Shown here in pieces: positions 1-7,024 of a stretch of DNA of 46,263 nucleotides. Position 1 is the stretch's first letter. Each line of letters starts with the position of its first letter. The stretch comes from DASUXY01 sp035301985 (GTDB taxonomy: Bacteria > Bacillota > Bacilli > Bacillales > Amphibacillaceae): contig DATGTE010000041.1 of the NCBI GenBank assembly GCA_035301985.1, forward strand, positions 1-46,263, written 5' to 3'. A program made the translations under genes and the position numbers. The notes under the pieces are model-generated. The model was not told where the DNA came from. It did not search any database and saw nothing but the letters and a program-made list of their open reading frames with translations.

Positions 1-38
1 TATTTGATAGGTTCTTGCCTTTTAGAACCTATCAAATA
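1..38. repeat. perfect 15-bp inverted repeat at the window edge
   Basis: Bases 1-15 and 24-38 are exact reverse complements around an 8-base loop. No U-run follows on the + strand. On the - strand the continuation lies outside the window, so this is probably a terminator for a gene to the left, but that cannot be confirmed here. Confidence 0.6.
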
Positions 39-177
39 AATCCGGTTAGCAAGCGACAGCGCGGTAGCCAATAAAGCGTACAAAAATAGAGTGCCACAAA
101 TATAGGTGTTATAAGTCGACCGAGAATAACTTGACACATACCGAGGGAGTCCCTTCATACATCGATGCATTAAAATA

Positions 178-186
178 TGTTATAAT
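178..186 (+). promoter_or_regulatory. extended -10 promoter of yutE
   Basis: TG-n-TATAAT, an extended -10 element, lies 34 bases upstream of the chosen yutE start. The -35 region is weak, as is common with extended -10 promoters. The TTGACA at 131-136 is 44 bases away, too far to pair with it. Confidence 0.55.
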
Positions 187-219
187 GGCACATAGACTAT
201 ACAAATGGAGGGCTTGCAT

Positions 220-660
220 ATGTACTTTGTTGACCAAAGTAAAATCGAAGAAGTTCTTGTATATATCGAAAGACTATTACAAGAATTACCAAAACATCCA
301 TATGATTCATTTTTGGAGAAGCTCGCTCTTGAACGAATGACACACATGATCATTGAGTCGATCATCGATGTTGGCAATATGATGATCGATGGTTTTATTA
401 TGCGTGACCCCGGTAGCTATGAAGATATTATTGACATTCTCATTGATGAAAAGGTAATACCATCTGATGAGGAGAAAATGTATAAAGAAATTATTCGTTT
501 ACGCAATATGCTTGTCAAAGAGTATATGCAGGTGGACCATAAGATGCTCCAAAATACTGTTTTAGAACATAAAGAAGTACTTGATCATTTTAGTGCACAC
601 ATTCGGACGTATTTAACGAATGAAACTGGTGTAGCGAATGCATTTTCTAATGAATCGTGA
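220..660 (+). CDS. yutE: YutE, DUF86/HepT-like helical protein
   Basis: A 146-residue mostly helical protein that I recognise as YutE of B. subtilis (UPF0331/DUF86, HepT fold). The conserved segment around residues 50-75 (GNMMIDGFIMRDPGSYEDI) matches my memory of YutE. HepT proteins normally carry an R-x4-6-H-x-Y RNase motif; here the matching segment is RNMLVKEY, without the histidine, so RNase activity is doubtful. No MNT-type nucleotidyltransferase partner is adjacent, so this does not look like an active toxin-antitoxin pair. The start at 220 is chosen because GGAGGG (207-212) sits just upstream; an in-frame ATG at 205 overlaps that site. Cellular role unknown. Followed after 12 bases by the SufR-like regulator gene, so the two may be cotranscribed. 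Confidence 0.85.
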   Translation: MYFVDQSKIEEVLVYIERLLQELPKHPYDSFLEKLALERMTHMIIESIIDVGNMMIDGFIMRDPGSYEDIIDILIDEKVIPSDEEKMYKEIIRLRNMLVKEYMQVDHKMLQNTVLEHKEVLDHFSAHIRTYLTNETGVANAFSNES

Positions 661-672
661 GTGTGATCATGA

Positions 673-1314
673 TTGAATAAACACATGTCAACAAAAGATC
701 GACTATTATACGTTTTAAAGAAAAACAACCCATTAACAATGTCCGAAATTACGTCTTATTTTTCCATTTCAGAGGCAGCGATACGTAAACATCTGCATGA
801 GTTAGAAAAACAACAGTTTATTCAGAAAAAGACGATTAAACAAGAAATTGGTCGTCCATATCATAAGTATATGTTGACTGACAAAGGACATTCAACTTTC
901 CCGAATCAATATGACACTTTACCCATAGAGTTGTTGAGAGACTTGGAAGATTTATACGGTGAAGAAGCTGTAAGTAATTTATTAGATAAAAGGATGGAAA
1001 GGGAAAAGAAAACATTTCGAAAACAATTTGAATCCGATGATTTTGACGGGAAAATATTCGATATCGCACGCATTCGGGATGAAAATGGTTATATGGTGGA
1101 AGTTGAGCAAACAGACCGAGGCGACTATATTTTTAAGCACTATAACTGTCCGATTGCAAATATAGCTTCTGAGTATGATCAAGTATGTGAAAATGAAAAG
1201 ATTGTGATGGAAAAAATATTTCCTCACAGTCACGTCATCTCACATACATGCATTACGAAAGGCGATAATGTCTGTAAGTGGACGATTTCAAGACCTGCGG
1301 AAGATGAATATTAA
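673..1314 (+). CDS. SufR-like HTH regulator with four C-terminal cysteines
   Basis: A 213-residue DNA-binding protein. Residues ~6-70 form a DeoR/ArsR-like winged helix-turn-helix (a 'LTMSEITSYFSISEAAIRKHL' type segment). The C-terminal half carries Cys159, Cys172, Cys193 and Cys201 in a C-x12-C-x20-C-x7-C layout. Cyanobacterial SufR, a [4Fe-4S] repressor of the suf operon, also has cysteines in its C-terminal domain; the total span here is the same, but the third cysteine is shifted by seven positions. An Fe-S or metal-sensing role is inferred from this and from the nearby Fe-S genes yutI and yutM. Start is TTG with a weak upstream site; an ATG at 685 is the alternative, with no better site. 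Confidence 0.7.
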   Translation: MNKHMSTKDRLLYVLKKNNPLTMSEITSYFSISEAAIRKHLHELEKQQFIQKKTIKQEIGRPYHKYMLTDKGHSTFPNQYDTLPIELLRDLEDLYGEEAVSNLLDKRMEREKKTFRKQFESDDFDGKIFDIARIRDENGYMVEVEQTDRGDYIFKHYNCPIANIASEYDQVCENEKIVMEKIFPHSHVISHTCITKGDNVCKWTISRPAEDEY

Positions 1315-1365
1315 CCCATCTTCCGTTTATTCATTTGCTTTTTCGCCAGATAGAGGGGGATTTCG

Positions 1366-2136
1366 TTGAAACGTTATCATGGTTACTTAATCGATTTAGA
1401 TGGAACGATCTACCGTGGAAATAAGGTTATTGAATTCGCAACGCAATTTATTGATACGATTCATGCAAAAGGGATTCCGTATTTATTTGTAACGAACAAC
1501 TCATCCAAAACTCCAGAAGTCGTCGCACAACAGTTGCAAAACATGGGAATTAAAGCTACACCAGAACACGTATTGACATCTAGTTCGGCAACGGCTACAT
1601 ATATTCGCCAAGAGCGTGAGTATGCTCGCTGTTATGTCATAGGCGAAGAGGGGTTATTTCATGCACTTGAAGAAGAGGGTATCGAAATCACAGATGAAAA
1701 TTGCGATTATGTCATCATGGGTCTTGACCGCCAAATCACGTACGAGAAGTTAGCTAAAGCAAGTACGGCTATTCGAAATGGCGCCAAGCTCATATCGACG
1801 AACGCCGATGATGCTATTCCATCAGAACATGGCTTACTTCCGGGAAATGGCGCGCTTACTTCCGTCATTACAAGAAGTACAGGAGTAGACCCGGTTTTTA
1901 TAGGAAAACCGGAACCGATTATGATGCATGAAGCTTTATACATACTAGGAACAGACAAACGAGATACGATTATGGTCGGTGACAATTATGCGACTGATAT
2001 TCAAGCAGGGTTCAATATGGGTATAGACACGTTGATGGTATTTACGGGGGTCACTTCTCCAAAAGACTTACGAACCATAGATCGACCACCAACTTATCAC
2101 ATCAATCATTTAGCCGAATGGATTCACAATATATAA
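1366..2136 (+). CDS. yutF: YutF, HAD-family sugar/nucleotide phosphatase (NagD-like)
   Basis: A 256-residue HAD-superfamily hydrolase of the NagD/p-nitrophenyl phosphatase type. Motif I is DLDGTIYRG with Asp10 as predicted nucleophile and Asp12 as acid/base. Motif II is TNNSSKTP (~44-51). The phosphate/cap region has GKPEP, and motif IV is MVGDNYATDI near residue 205. Length matches the family. These enzymes dephosphorylate small sugar phosphates or nucleotides in the cytosol; the exact substrate cannot be read from sequence. TTG start preceded by AGAGGGGGA. Ends in a terminator shared with the convergent yutG. Confidence 0.9.
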   Translation: MKRYHGYLIDLDGTIYRGNKVIEFATQFIDTIHAKGIPYLFVTNNSSKTPEVVAQQLQNMGIKATPEHVLTSSSATATYIRQEREYARCYVIGEEGLFHALEEEGIEITDENCDYVIMGLDRQITYEKLAKASTAIRNGAKLISTNADDAIPSEHGLLPGNGALTSVITRSTGVDPVFIGKPEPIMMHEALYILGTDKRDTIMVGDNYATDIQAGFNMGIDTLMVFTGVTSPKDLRTIDRPPTYHINHLAEWIHNI

Positions 2137-2178
2137 AAGCAGTCCACGAAAACTTTTTTCAGTGGACTGCTTTTTTAC
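2135..2178. terminator. bidirectional terminator between yutF and yutG
   Basis: A 13-bp stem (AAAAGCAGTCCAC with GTGGACTGCTTTT) with U-runs in both directions serves the convergent yutF (+) and yutG (-). Confidence 0.9.
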
Positions 2179-2214
2179 GATTTGAAAAGTCTTATCATTT
2201 TTTGAGTTTGTTCA

Positions 2215-2712
2215 TCACTCATCTAACATATGATGATCCGCTGCTGCATGAGCTAACCGACTTGATGCCGCGGCAGCAATGGCCCCGACAATATCATCTA
2301 GAAAAGTATGACACTCCCCTGAAGATGTATCATTCAAATGCTCAAGGATCCCCGGTTTTATTTTGTCGACATATCCATAGTTTGTAAACCCGATCGAGCC
2401 GTAAATATTCACAATGGCTAAGGCAATAATTTCATCAATTCCATATAAGCTTTCATCTGAATATACGATTTGTTGTAAAGGTTCTTCTAATTGATTTTGT
2501 TCAGCTAACTTATCAAGCTGTACTCCAGTTAAAATTGCATTTTGCACTTCTCGTTTAGCTAAAACATAATTGACATGTTCCGTGCAAACATCCATCGTTA
2601 AATCATCATGGTATTTTGATTGTAAAAAATAGACAAGCTCAGCAATATCTTTTAAGGTCACGCCACGTTCCACGAGACATCTCCTAGCAGCAATTTCTAA
2701 TTCACTATTCAT
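2215..2712 (-). CDS. yutG: YutG, phosphatidylglycerophosphatase A-family protein
   Basis: A 165-residue protein of the PgpA family, close to B. subtilis YutG. The conserved C-terminal segment contains KIKPGILEHLN, then the acidic TFLDDIVGAIAAA. PgpA enzymes remove phosphate from phosphatidylglycerophosphate in phospholipid synthesis; the family assignment is firm but the activity of YutG-type members is inferred. Unlike E. coli PgpA it shows no strong transmembrane segments and has an extra N-terminal helical region. Start is placed at the internal ATG 2712 because AGGTGA lies just upstream; the frame is open back to 2766. Convergent with yutF and divergent from yutH. Confidence 0.85.
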   Translation of the reverse strand: MNSELEIAARRCLVERGVTLKDIAELVYFLQSKYHDDLTMDVCTEHVNYVLAKREVQNAILTGVQLDKLAEQNQLEEPLQQIVYSDESLYGIDEIIALAIVNIYGSIGFTNYGYVDKIKPGILEHLNDTSSGECHTFLDDIVGAIAAAASSRLAHAAADHHMLDE

Positions 2713-2797
2713 AAAATCACCTATTCTAGTTATTGTTTTCAAGTCATGACTTTTATTTGCACACATATATTTGTATAAATCATAGGGGGAGGATCGG

Positions 2798-3772
2798 ATG
2801 AAGGATTTACTCGTTCGAGAATATGGTATTCATACAACAGGTAAAGAGTCAATCGGAATGGTGGAAGGGTTAAAAAATAATGAATATGTCTATGTTACCA
2901 TTCCTGTGAAAAATAAGGAAATAATGTATATGGAACAGGCAGCTTTAAGTTATTATTTATATGAAAATGGATATGTTCAAACTGCTTGCCCGATTCCTAA
3001 CCTTTCCGGAGATTGGTTTACGAACGATGATGATCAAAATTATATCGTTGTTAAACTCTCGAGAAATCTGTCAACAAATGAACGTTCTCATGGACAGCGG
3101 ATGGCAAATTTCCATCAACTGGGAGCCCATTATCGTTATGAGCCCCGTTACCTATCAAGTTACGGTCAATGGTATTCATTATGGATTGACAAATTAGAGT
3201 GGTTTGAATACAAGCTCACTGAACAGACGAAACAAACACCTCATCCTTACCATCAATTGTTTACGGATATGTTACCATATATGATAGGAATAAGCGAAAA
3301 TGCGATTCAATATATACGGGAAAGTGAACAGGAACGACGCTATCATGAAGGGGATCGGGGGACGATTGCCTTTCGTCGGTATACAAACCACTTAATCGAA
3401 CCTGTCATATGGTTTAACGATTTAGTTTATGATCATCCTGCTCGCGACTTAGCTGAGTTTATTCGTAATCGATTTCTTCACGTAGATGAAGGCGAAGAGG
3501 AAATCGCTTTATTTTTAGAGGATTATCAAACAGAAATGCCAATTTCCGTATTCGGGTGGCGACAAATCTATGCTCGATTGATTTTTCCAATTCATCTGTT
3601 TGATGTGTTAGAAAGTGGCTTTGTTACTGGCGATTATGATGAACAATATGAGCGATTAATGAATATGTTAGCGAAACAAGAAATGTATGAAAAAAGATTG
3701 GGCCGTGTTTTTGAAATTTTCGCTATCGACCATGATGCATTGCACATACCTGTGTTACATTGGTTAAACTAA
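2798..3772 (+). CDS. yutH: YutH, spore coat-associated CotS-family protein
   Basis: A 324-residue protein related to the CotS/CotI/YutH group, which has an aminoglycoside phosphotransferase-like kinase fold and is associated with the spore coat in B. subtilis. Visible features fit that fold: an N-terminal lobe ending around NYIVVKLSRNLS, and a C-terminal lobe with YHEGDRGTIAFRRYTNHLIEP where a catalytic HGD-type loop is expected. The classical catalytic Asp/Asn set is not obvious. Start ATG 2798 is preceded by GGGGAGG. Upstream bases 2763-2771 resemble a mother-cell -10 element but I would not assign one. Followed after 22 bases by a dehydrogenase gene. Confidence 0.8.
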   Translation: MKDLLVREYGIHTTGKESIGMVEGLKNNEYVYVTIPVKNKEIMYMEQAALSYYLYENGYVQTACPIPNLSGDWFTNDDDQNYIVVKLSRNLSTNERSHGQRMANFHQLGAHYRYEPRYLSSYGQWYSLWIDKLEWFEYKLTEQTKQTPHPYHQLFTDMLPYMIGISENAIQYIRESEQERRYHEGDRGTIAFRRYTNHLIEPVIWFNDLVYDHPARDLAEFIRNRFLHVDEGEEEIALFLEDYQTEMPISVFGWRQIYARLIFPIHLFDVLESGFVTGDYDEQYERLMNMLAKQEMYEKRLGRVFEIFAIDHDALHIPVLHWLN

Positions 3773-3794
3773 TTGTTGATGGGAGGGCTGATCG

Positions 3795-4778
3795 ATGGAT
3801 AAACCGATGATTTATATTACAAGAAGTATACCGAGATCCATTATTGAACCTTATGAAGATCGCTTTCATTTTCGTATGTGGGCAAAAGCCGACACGCCTG
3901 TTCCGATAGATGTATTGTTAACTGAAAGCAAACAGGCGGATGGAATCATTTGTATGTTGACGGAGAATCTTGACGGTCATTTTATACAGCGTAATTCCCA
4001 TTTGAAAATCATCGCAAATAATGCTGTAGGATATGATAATATTGACATCGATGCGGCAGAAAAGCAGCAAATAATTGTGACAAATACACCTGATGTGTTA
4101 ACTCATACGACGGCGGACTTAACATTTGCCTTGCTCATGGTGACGGCAAGACGAATCATTGAGGCCCATCAAGTGATTCAAAATGATGAATGGAAGTATT
4201 GGTCGCCGTATTTTCTAGCGGGAACAGATATTCATCATCGAACAGTAGGGATTGTAGGGATGGGGAGAATCGGCGAAGCAGTTGCACAGCGAGCTAAAGG
4301 ATTCGATATGAAAATTTTGTACCATAATCGGTCGCGTGATTATGAAAAAGAACAATCTTTGCAAGCAGAATATGTTCACTTCGACGAACTGTTGCGCCGA
4401 TCTGATTTTGTTGTGTCGCTTGTCCCTTTGACAGCGGAAACGAATCGCTTGTTTGATCATCATGCTTTCCGACAAATGAAATCTTCAGCAATCTTCATCA
4501 ACGCATCCCGTGGACAAGTTGTTGATGAAGACGCATTGTTCCGTGCTTTAAAAGAAAAAGAAATTCGAGCAGCTGGTCTCGATGTGTTTGCAGAGGAGCC
4601 TATTCGGAGTGACCATCCTTTGATGACGTTGGATAACGTTGTCTGCCTTCCACATATTGGTTCGGCAAGTATTGAAACGAGGACCAACATGTTAAAGTTA
4701 TGCCTTGAAAATATCGACGGGTACTTTTATGGAGCAGGGCCAAAGACAGCTGTAACGAAGAAAAATGATGAGCAATGA
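3795..4778 (+). CDS. D-2-hydroxyacid dehydrogenase (glycerate/gluconate type)
   Basis: A 327-residue NAD(P)-dependent D-2-hydroxyacid dehydrogenase. The Rossmann motif GMGRIG is near residues 155-160. The catalytic triad is visible as Arg239 (NASRGQ), Glu268 (FAEEP) and His287 (LPHIGS). Length and motif order match glyoxylate/hydroxypyruvate reductase and 2-ketogluconate reductase relatives. These enzymes interconvert 2-keto acids and D-2-hydroxy acids in the cytosol; the specific substrate is not resolved. The N-terminal segment (TRSIPRSIIEPYEDRF) is typical of the D-glycerate dehydrogenase group. ATG start preceded by GGGAGGG. Probably transcribed with yutH. Confidence 0.88.
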   Translation: MDKPMIYITRSIPRSIIEPYEDRFHFRMWAKADTPVPIDVLLTESKQADGIICMLTENLDGHFIQRNSHLKIIANNAVGYDNIDIDAAEKQQIIVTNTPDVLTHTTADLTFALLMVTARRIIEAHQVIQNDEWKYWSPYFLAGTDIHHRTVGIVGMGRIGEAVAQRAKGFDMKILYHNRSRDYEKEQSLQAEYVHFDELLRRSDFVVSLVPLTAETNRLFDHHAFRQMKSSAIFINASRGQVVDEDALFRALKEKEIRAAGLDVFAEEPIRSDHPLMTLDNVVCLPHIGSASIETRTNMLKLCLENIDGYFYGAGPKTAVTKKNDEQ

Positions 4779-4814
4779 GTGAGTATGGAAAGGTTTTTCA
4801 TCGTTTGATACGTA

Positions 4815-4853
4815 TAAAAAAGCAGACAATCGCCCTTATGATTGTCTGCTTGA
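4815..4853. terminator. bidirectional terminator between dehydrogenase gene and yutI
   Basis: A 12-bp perfect stem AAGCAGACAATC/GATTGTCTGCTT with an 8-base loop. The long A-run on the left gives a U-tract on the - strand, so it mainly serves yutI. Confidence 0.85.
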
Positions 4854-4866
4854 TATAACAGGTTGA

Positions 4867-5091
4867 TTAAAATACTTGTTCAATTTCTTTGACACCTGGT
4901 ACTTCTGTTCGTAAGGCGCGTTCAATACCCGCTTTTAAAGTAATTGTAGAGCTTGGGCAGTTTCCACATGCCCCCATTAAACGGAGAAGTACAATGCCAT
5001 CCTCATCAACATCGATTAACTCGACGTCTCCACCATCACGAAGTAGAAACGGGCGTAACTTGTTTAAAACTTCTTGCACTTGTTCTCGCAT
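4867..5091 (-). CDS. yutI: YutI, NifU C-terminal-type Fe-S scaffold/carrier
   Basis: A 74-residue protein consisting only of the NifU C-terminal (Nfu) domain. It has the diagnostic GACGNCPSS motif, with Cys42 and Cys45 as ligands that bridge an Fe-S cluster between two subunits. Nfu proteins accept clusters assembled on SufU/SufBCD and hand them to apo-enzymes. Length matches B. subtilis YutI. The start follows AAGGGAG. It is divergent from yuzD, and the Fe-S carrier yutM lies about 700 bases away. Confidence 0.92.
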   Translation of the reverse strand: MREQVQEVLNKLRPFLLRDGGDVELIDVDEDGIVLLRLMGACGNCPSSTITLKAGIERALRTEVPGVKEIEQVF

Positions 5092-5296
5092 GATTCATCT
5101 ACTCCCTTCTTAATTCATTATTATAAAATGAGCAGGTAAAAAAATCTATATTTATAACTAGCTGTATAAACGATAATCAATTTCATTTTACCTTTTAATC
5201 AACGTTTTGTAAAATAAAAGAGACTATATCGATACAGTTACAAAGCAACAACGACTTTTGAAAACGATCAATCGTTAAAAACAAGGGGGGATTTTT

Positions 5297-5617
5297 TTGA
5301 CCAAGCAAGGTGTAAAAATAACCGTTTACGGAGCTGAACAAGTTTGCCCTAGTTGTGTCGGTGCTCCAGGGTCAAAGGAAACGTATGAATGGTTACAAGC
5401 GGCGATTGGAAGGAAGTACACACAAGCTTTGATTGATTTTGAATATATAGATATTGATGAAGAACAGGAAGATGAGCATCATCAACAATTTATTGAAAAA
5501 ATATTTGCTGATGATATGTTTTACCCCATCGTTTTAGTAAATGATAAAATCGTTGCAGAAGGCATACCCCATTTAAAAACAATTTATCAAGAGCTAGATC
5601 AGTACAGCCTTCATTGA
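5297..5617 (+). CDS. yuzD: YuzD, small thioredoxin-fold protein
   Basis: A 106-residue DUF1462 protein with a thioredoxin-like N-terminal strand followed by a CPSC redox motif (Cys17, Cys20), then acidic helices (EDEHHQQFIEK) and a C-terminal strand pair (YPIVLVNDKIVAEG). It matches B. subtilis YuzD, which lies beside yutI there as here. Function is not established; a role in disulfide or Fe-S handling is inferred from the motif and neighbours. TTG start preceded by AAGGGGGG at ideal distance. Confidence 0.85.
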   Translation: MTKQGVKITVYGAEQVCPSCVGAPGSKETYEWLQAAIGRKYTQALIDFEYIDIDEEQEDEHHQQFIEKIFADDMFYPIVLVNDKIVAEGIPHLKTIYQELDQYSLH

Positions 5618-5632
5618 TACGATAAATGACGT

Positions 5633-5684
5633 GTAAAAAGGAGGTGAAACATACTTCTTCATCTGATAGTCTCCTTTTTACAAG
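5633..5684 (+). terminator. terminator after yuzD
   Basis: A perfect 11-bp stem GTAAAAAGGAG/CTCCTTTTTAC with a 27-base loop. The stem itself contains an AGGAGG-like sequence but no start codon follows at suitable distance. Confidence 0.65.
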
Positions 5685-5705
5685 GCTGATTGCAGTCAAT
5701 TATAG

Positions 5706-5734
5706 TTGAATCGTTCGATGACACTTTGTATACT
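5706..5734 (+). promoter_or_regulatory. sigma-A promoter of yutM
   Basis: TTGAAT, a 17-base spacer, then TATACT, ending 40 bases before the yutM start. Confidence 0.7.
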
Positions 5735-5774
5735 ATAATTACACGTTATGAAAAAACTAATGAGGAGGATCTAG

Positions 5775-6131
5775 ATGACCATTACCTTAACAGACAGTGC
5801 AAGTCATCAAATTAAAGAAATGATGAAAGATGAAGAGGAAAATGTCCGTTTGCGTTTTGGAATCAAAGGTGGCGGTTGTAGTGGATTATCCTACTCACTC
5901 GGCTTTGATTATGATATAAATGATGAGCTAGATATGTTAGAAGAAATCAACGGTATTCCCGTTGTCATCTATAAACAAGATATCCCTATTATTGAAGGGA
6001 CAACAATTGACTTTAAGCAAAACATGATGGGTGGCGGATTTTCAATCGATAATCCAAATGCAATCGTATCATGTGGATGTGGATCCTCTTTTCGAGCAAA
6101 GGATTATGAAGGCACGCCGGAAAATTGCTAA
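5775..6131 (+). CDS. yutM: YutM, A-type Fe-S carrier (HesB/IscA/ErpA family)
   Basis: A 118-residue A-type carrier. The three conserved ligand cysteines are visible: Cys35 (GGGCSGLSY), and Cys100 and Cys102 (CGCGSSF). Length and motif spacing match SufA/ErpA. It transfers [2Fe-2S] and [4Fe-4S] clusters from the SUF machinery to target enzymes. The C-terminal tail (EGTPENC) adds a fourth cysteine at the last residue. ATG start preceded by GAGGAGG. Has its own promoter and terminator, so it is monocistronic. Position near yutI, yuzD and an Fnr-type regulator makes this a small Fe-S gene neighbourhood. Confidence 0.93.
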   Translation: MTITLTDSASHQIKEMMKDEEENVRLRFGIKGGGCSGLSYSLGFDYDINDELDMLEEINGIPVVIYKQDIPIIEGTTIDFKQNMMGGGFSIDNPNAIVSCGCGSSFRAKDYEGTPENC

Positions 6132-6137
6132 AATGAA

Positions 6138-6173
6138 AGCTAGGACGATGATGAACGTTCTAGCTTCTTTTTT
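6138..6173 (+). terminator. terminator after yutM
   Basis: AGCTAGGACG pairs with CGTTCTAGCT (one G-U), followed by T-C-T7. It starts just after the yutM stop. Confidence 0.85.
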
Positions 6174-6224
6174 TATCTATCACTTCATAGCCTACATTGT
6201 TGTCGGTGACTAGGAGAGGATATA

Positions 6225-6929
6225 ATGCATCAAGCATGTAATGACGGACACATCGATGCGAATCAATTATGTGTGTTGAAAGTACCGTTTTTTAACCATT
6301 TAGATTTCGAAGACATGCAAAGAATTGTTCAAATGAGCACAAATAAAACGTATTCTAAAGGCGACATCATCATCCATGATGGTGATCCGTTAGATCACTT
6401 ATATATTGTTCACCAAGGACGCGTCAAAATTTATCAAATTTTCGCTTCAGGAAAGGAGCAATTGTTGCGAATATTAAACCCTGGGGATTTTTTTGGGGAG
6501 TTAGCTCTGTTTACGAAAAAAGTTATGGATAGCTATGCTGAAGCAATGGAGCCCGTTCATATATGTGCGATTCACCGAGAAGATATGCAACAATTGATGA
6601 TGAAGCATCCAACGATTGCTCCGAAGATATTAGAACAATTTGCCCATCGCTTGGAACAAACTGAAAAACTTGTCGGCCAACTCAGTGCGAAGGATGTAGA
6701 AACGAGAACAGCGAGTTATTTAATAGAATTGGCAAAAAAAAGCCGTTCACAAGAAGTTGTATTACCGATGAGTAAAAAAGATTTAGCTTCTTTTTTAGGG
6801 ACAACCCAAGAAACGATCAGTCGTAGATTATCTAGTTTTCAAACAAAAGGCTGGATTGAGCAACAAGGCCATCGGTACATAAAAATATTAGATATCAATG
6901 CACTTCGTGAAGTTGCTGACAGCTTCTAA
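6225..6929 (+). CDS. Crp/Fnr-family regulator with Fnr-like cysteines
   Basis: A 234-residue Crp/Fnr regulator. Residues ~20-130 are the cyclic-nucleotide-binding-like beta-roll (IHDGDPLDHLYIVHQG, GDFFGELALF). Residues ~175-225 are the winged helix, with recognition helix TTQETISRRLSSF. Cysteines occur only at Cys5, Cys16 and Cys114. E. coli FNR uses Cys20, 23, 29 and 122 for an oxygen-sensing [4Fe-4S] cluster, and Lactobacillus FLP uses an N-terminal and a central cysteine as a disulfide switch. The pattern here, two N-terminal plus one central cysteine, suggests redox or oxygen sensing. The classical Bacillus Fnr instead has C-terminal cysteines. Targets unknown. Start ATG 6225 follows AGGAGAGG. 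Confidence 0.8.
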   Translation: MHQACNDGHIDANQLCVLKVPFFNHLDFEDMQRIVQMSTNKTYSKGDIIIHDGDPLDHLYIVHQGRVKIYQIFASGKEQLLRILNPGDFFGELALFTKKVMDSYAEAMEPVHICAIHREDMQQLMMKHPTIAPKILEQFAHRLEQTEKLVGQLSAKDVETRTASYLIELAKKSRSQEVVLPMSKKDLASFLGTTQETISRRLSSFQTKGWIEQQGHRYIKILDINALREVADSF

Positions 6930-6952
6930 AATGGAGCATAACGATAGATAGA

Positions 6953-7000
6953 AAAAAGCTTGAAAAGCAGGTCAGTAGTTCTGCTTTTCAAGCTTTTTTG
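6953..7000. terminator. strong bidirectional terminator
   Basis: A perfect 18-bp stem (6953-6970 with 6981-6998) and 10-base loop. It separates the Fnr-like gene (+) from the convergent yumC (-) and has U-tracts on both sides. Confidence 0.95.
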
Positions 7001-7024
7001 CATGGTCATTGCACTACATAGGTC

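Noticed and set aside
131..186. TTGACA at 131-136 paired with TATAAT at 181-186 as one promoter
   Set aside because: The 44-base spacing is far beyond the usual 15-19; the TATAAT works better as an extended -10 element.
205..219. ATG at 205 as the yutE start
   Set aside because: It overlaps the GGAGGG ribosome site, which serves the ATG at 220 that also matches YutE N-termini.
220..1314. yutE plus the next gene as a toxin-antitoxin pair
   Set aside because: The partner is an SufR-like regulator, not an MNT nucleotidyltransferase, and the HepT catalytic histidine is absent.
5641..5700. AGGAGG inside the yuzD terminator as a ribosome site for a small ORF
   Set aside because: No ATG, GTG or TTG with an open frame follows at suitable distance; it is part of the hairpin stem.
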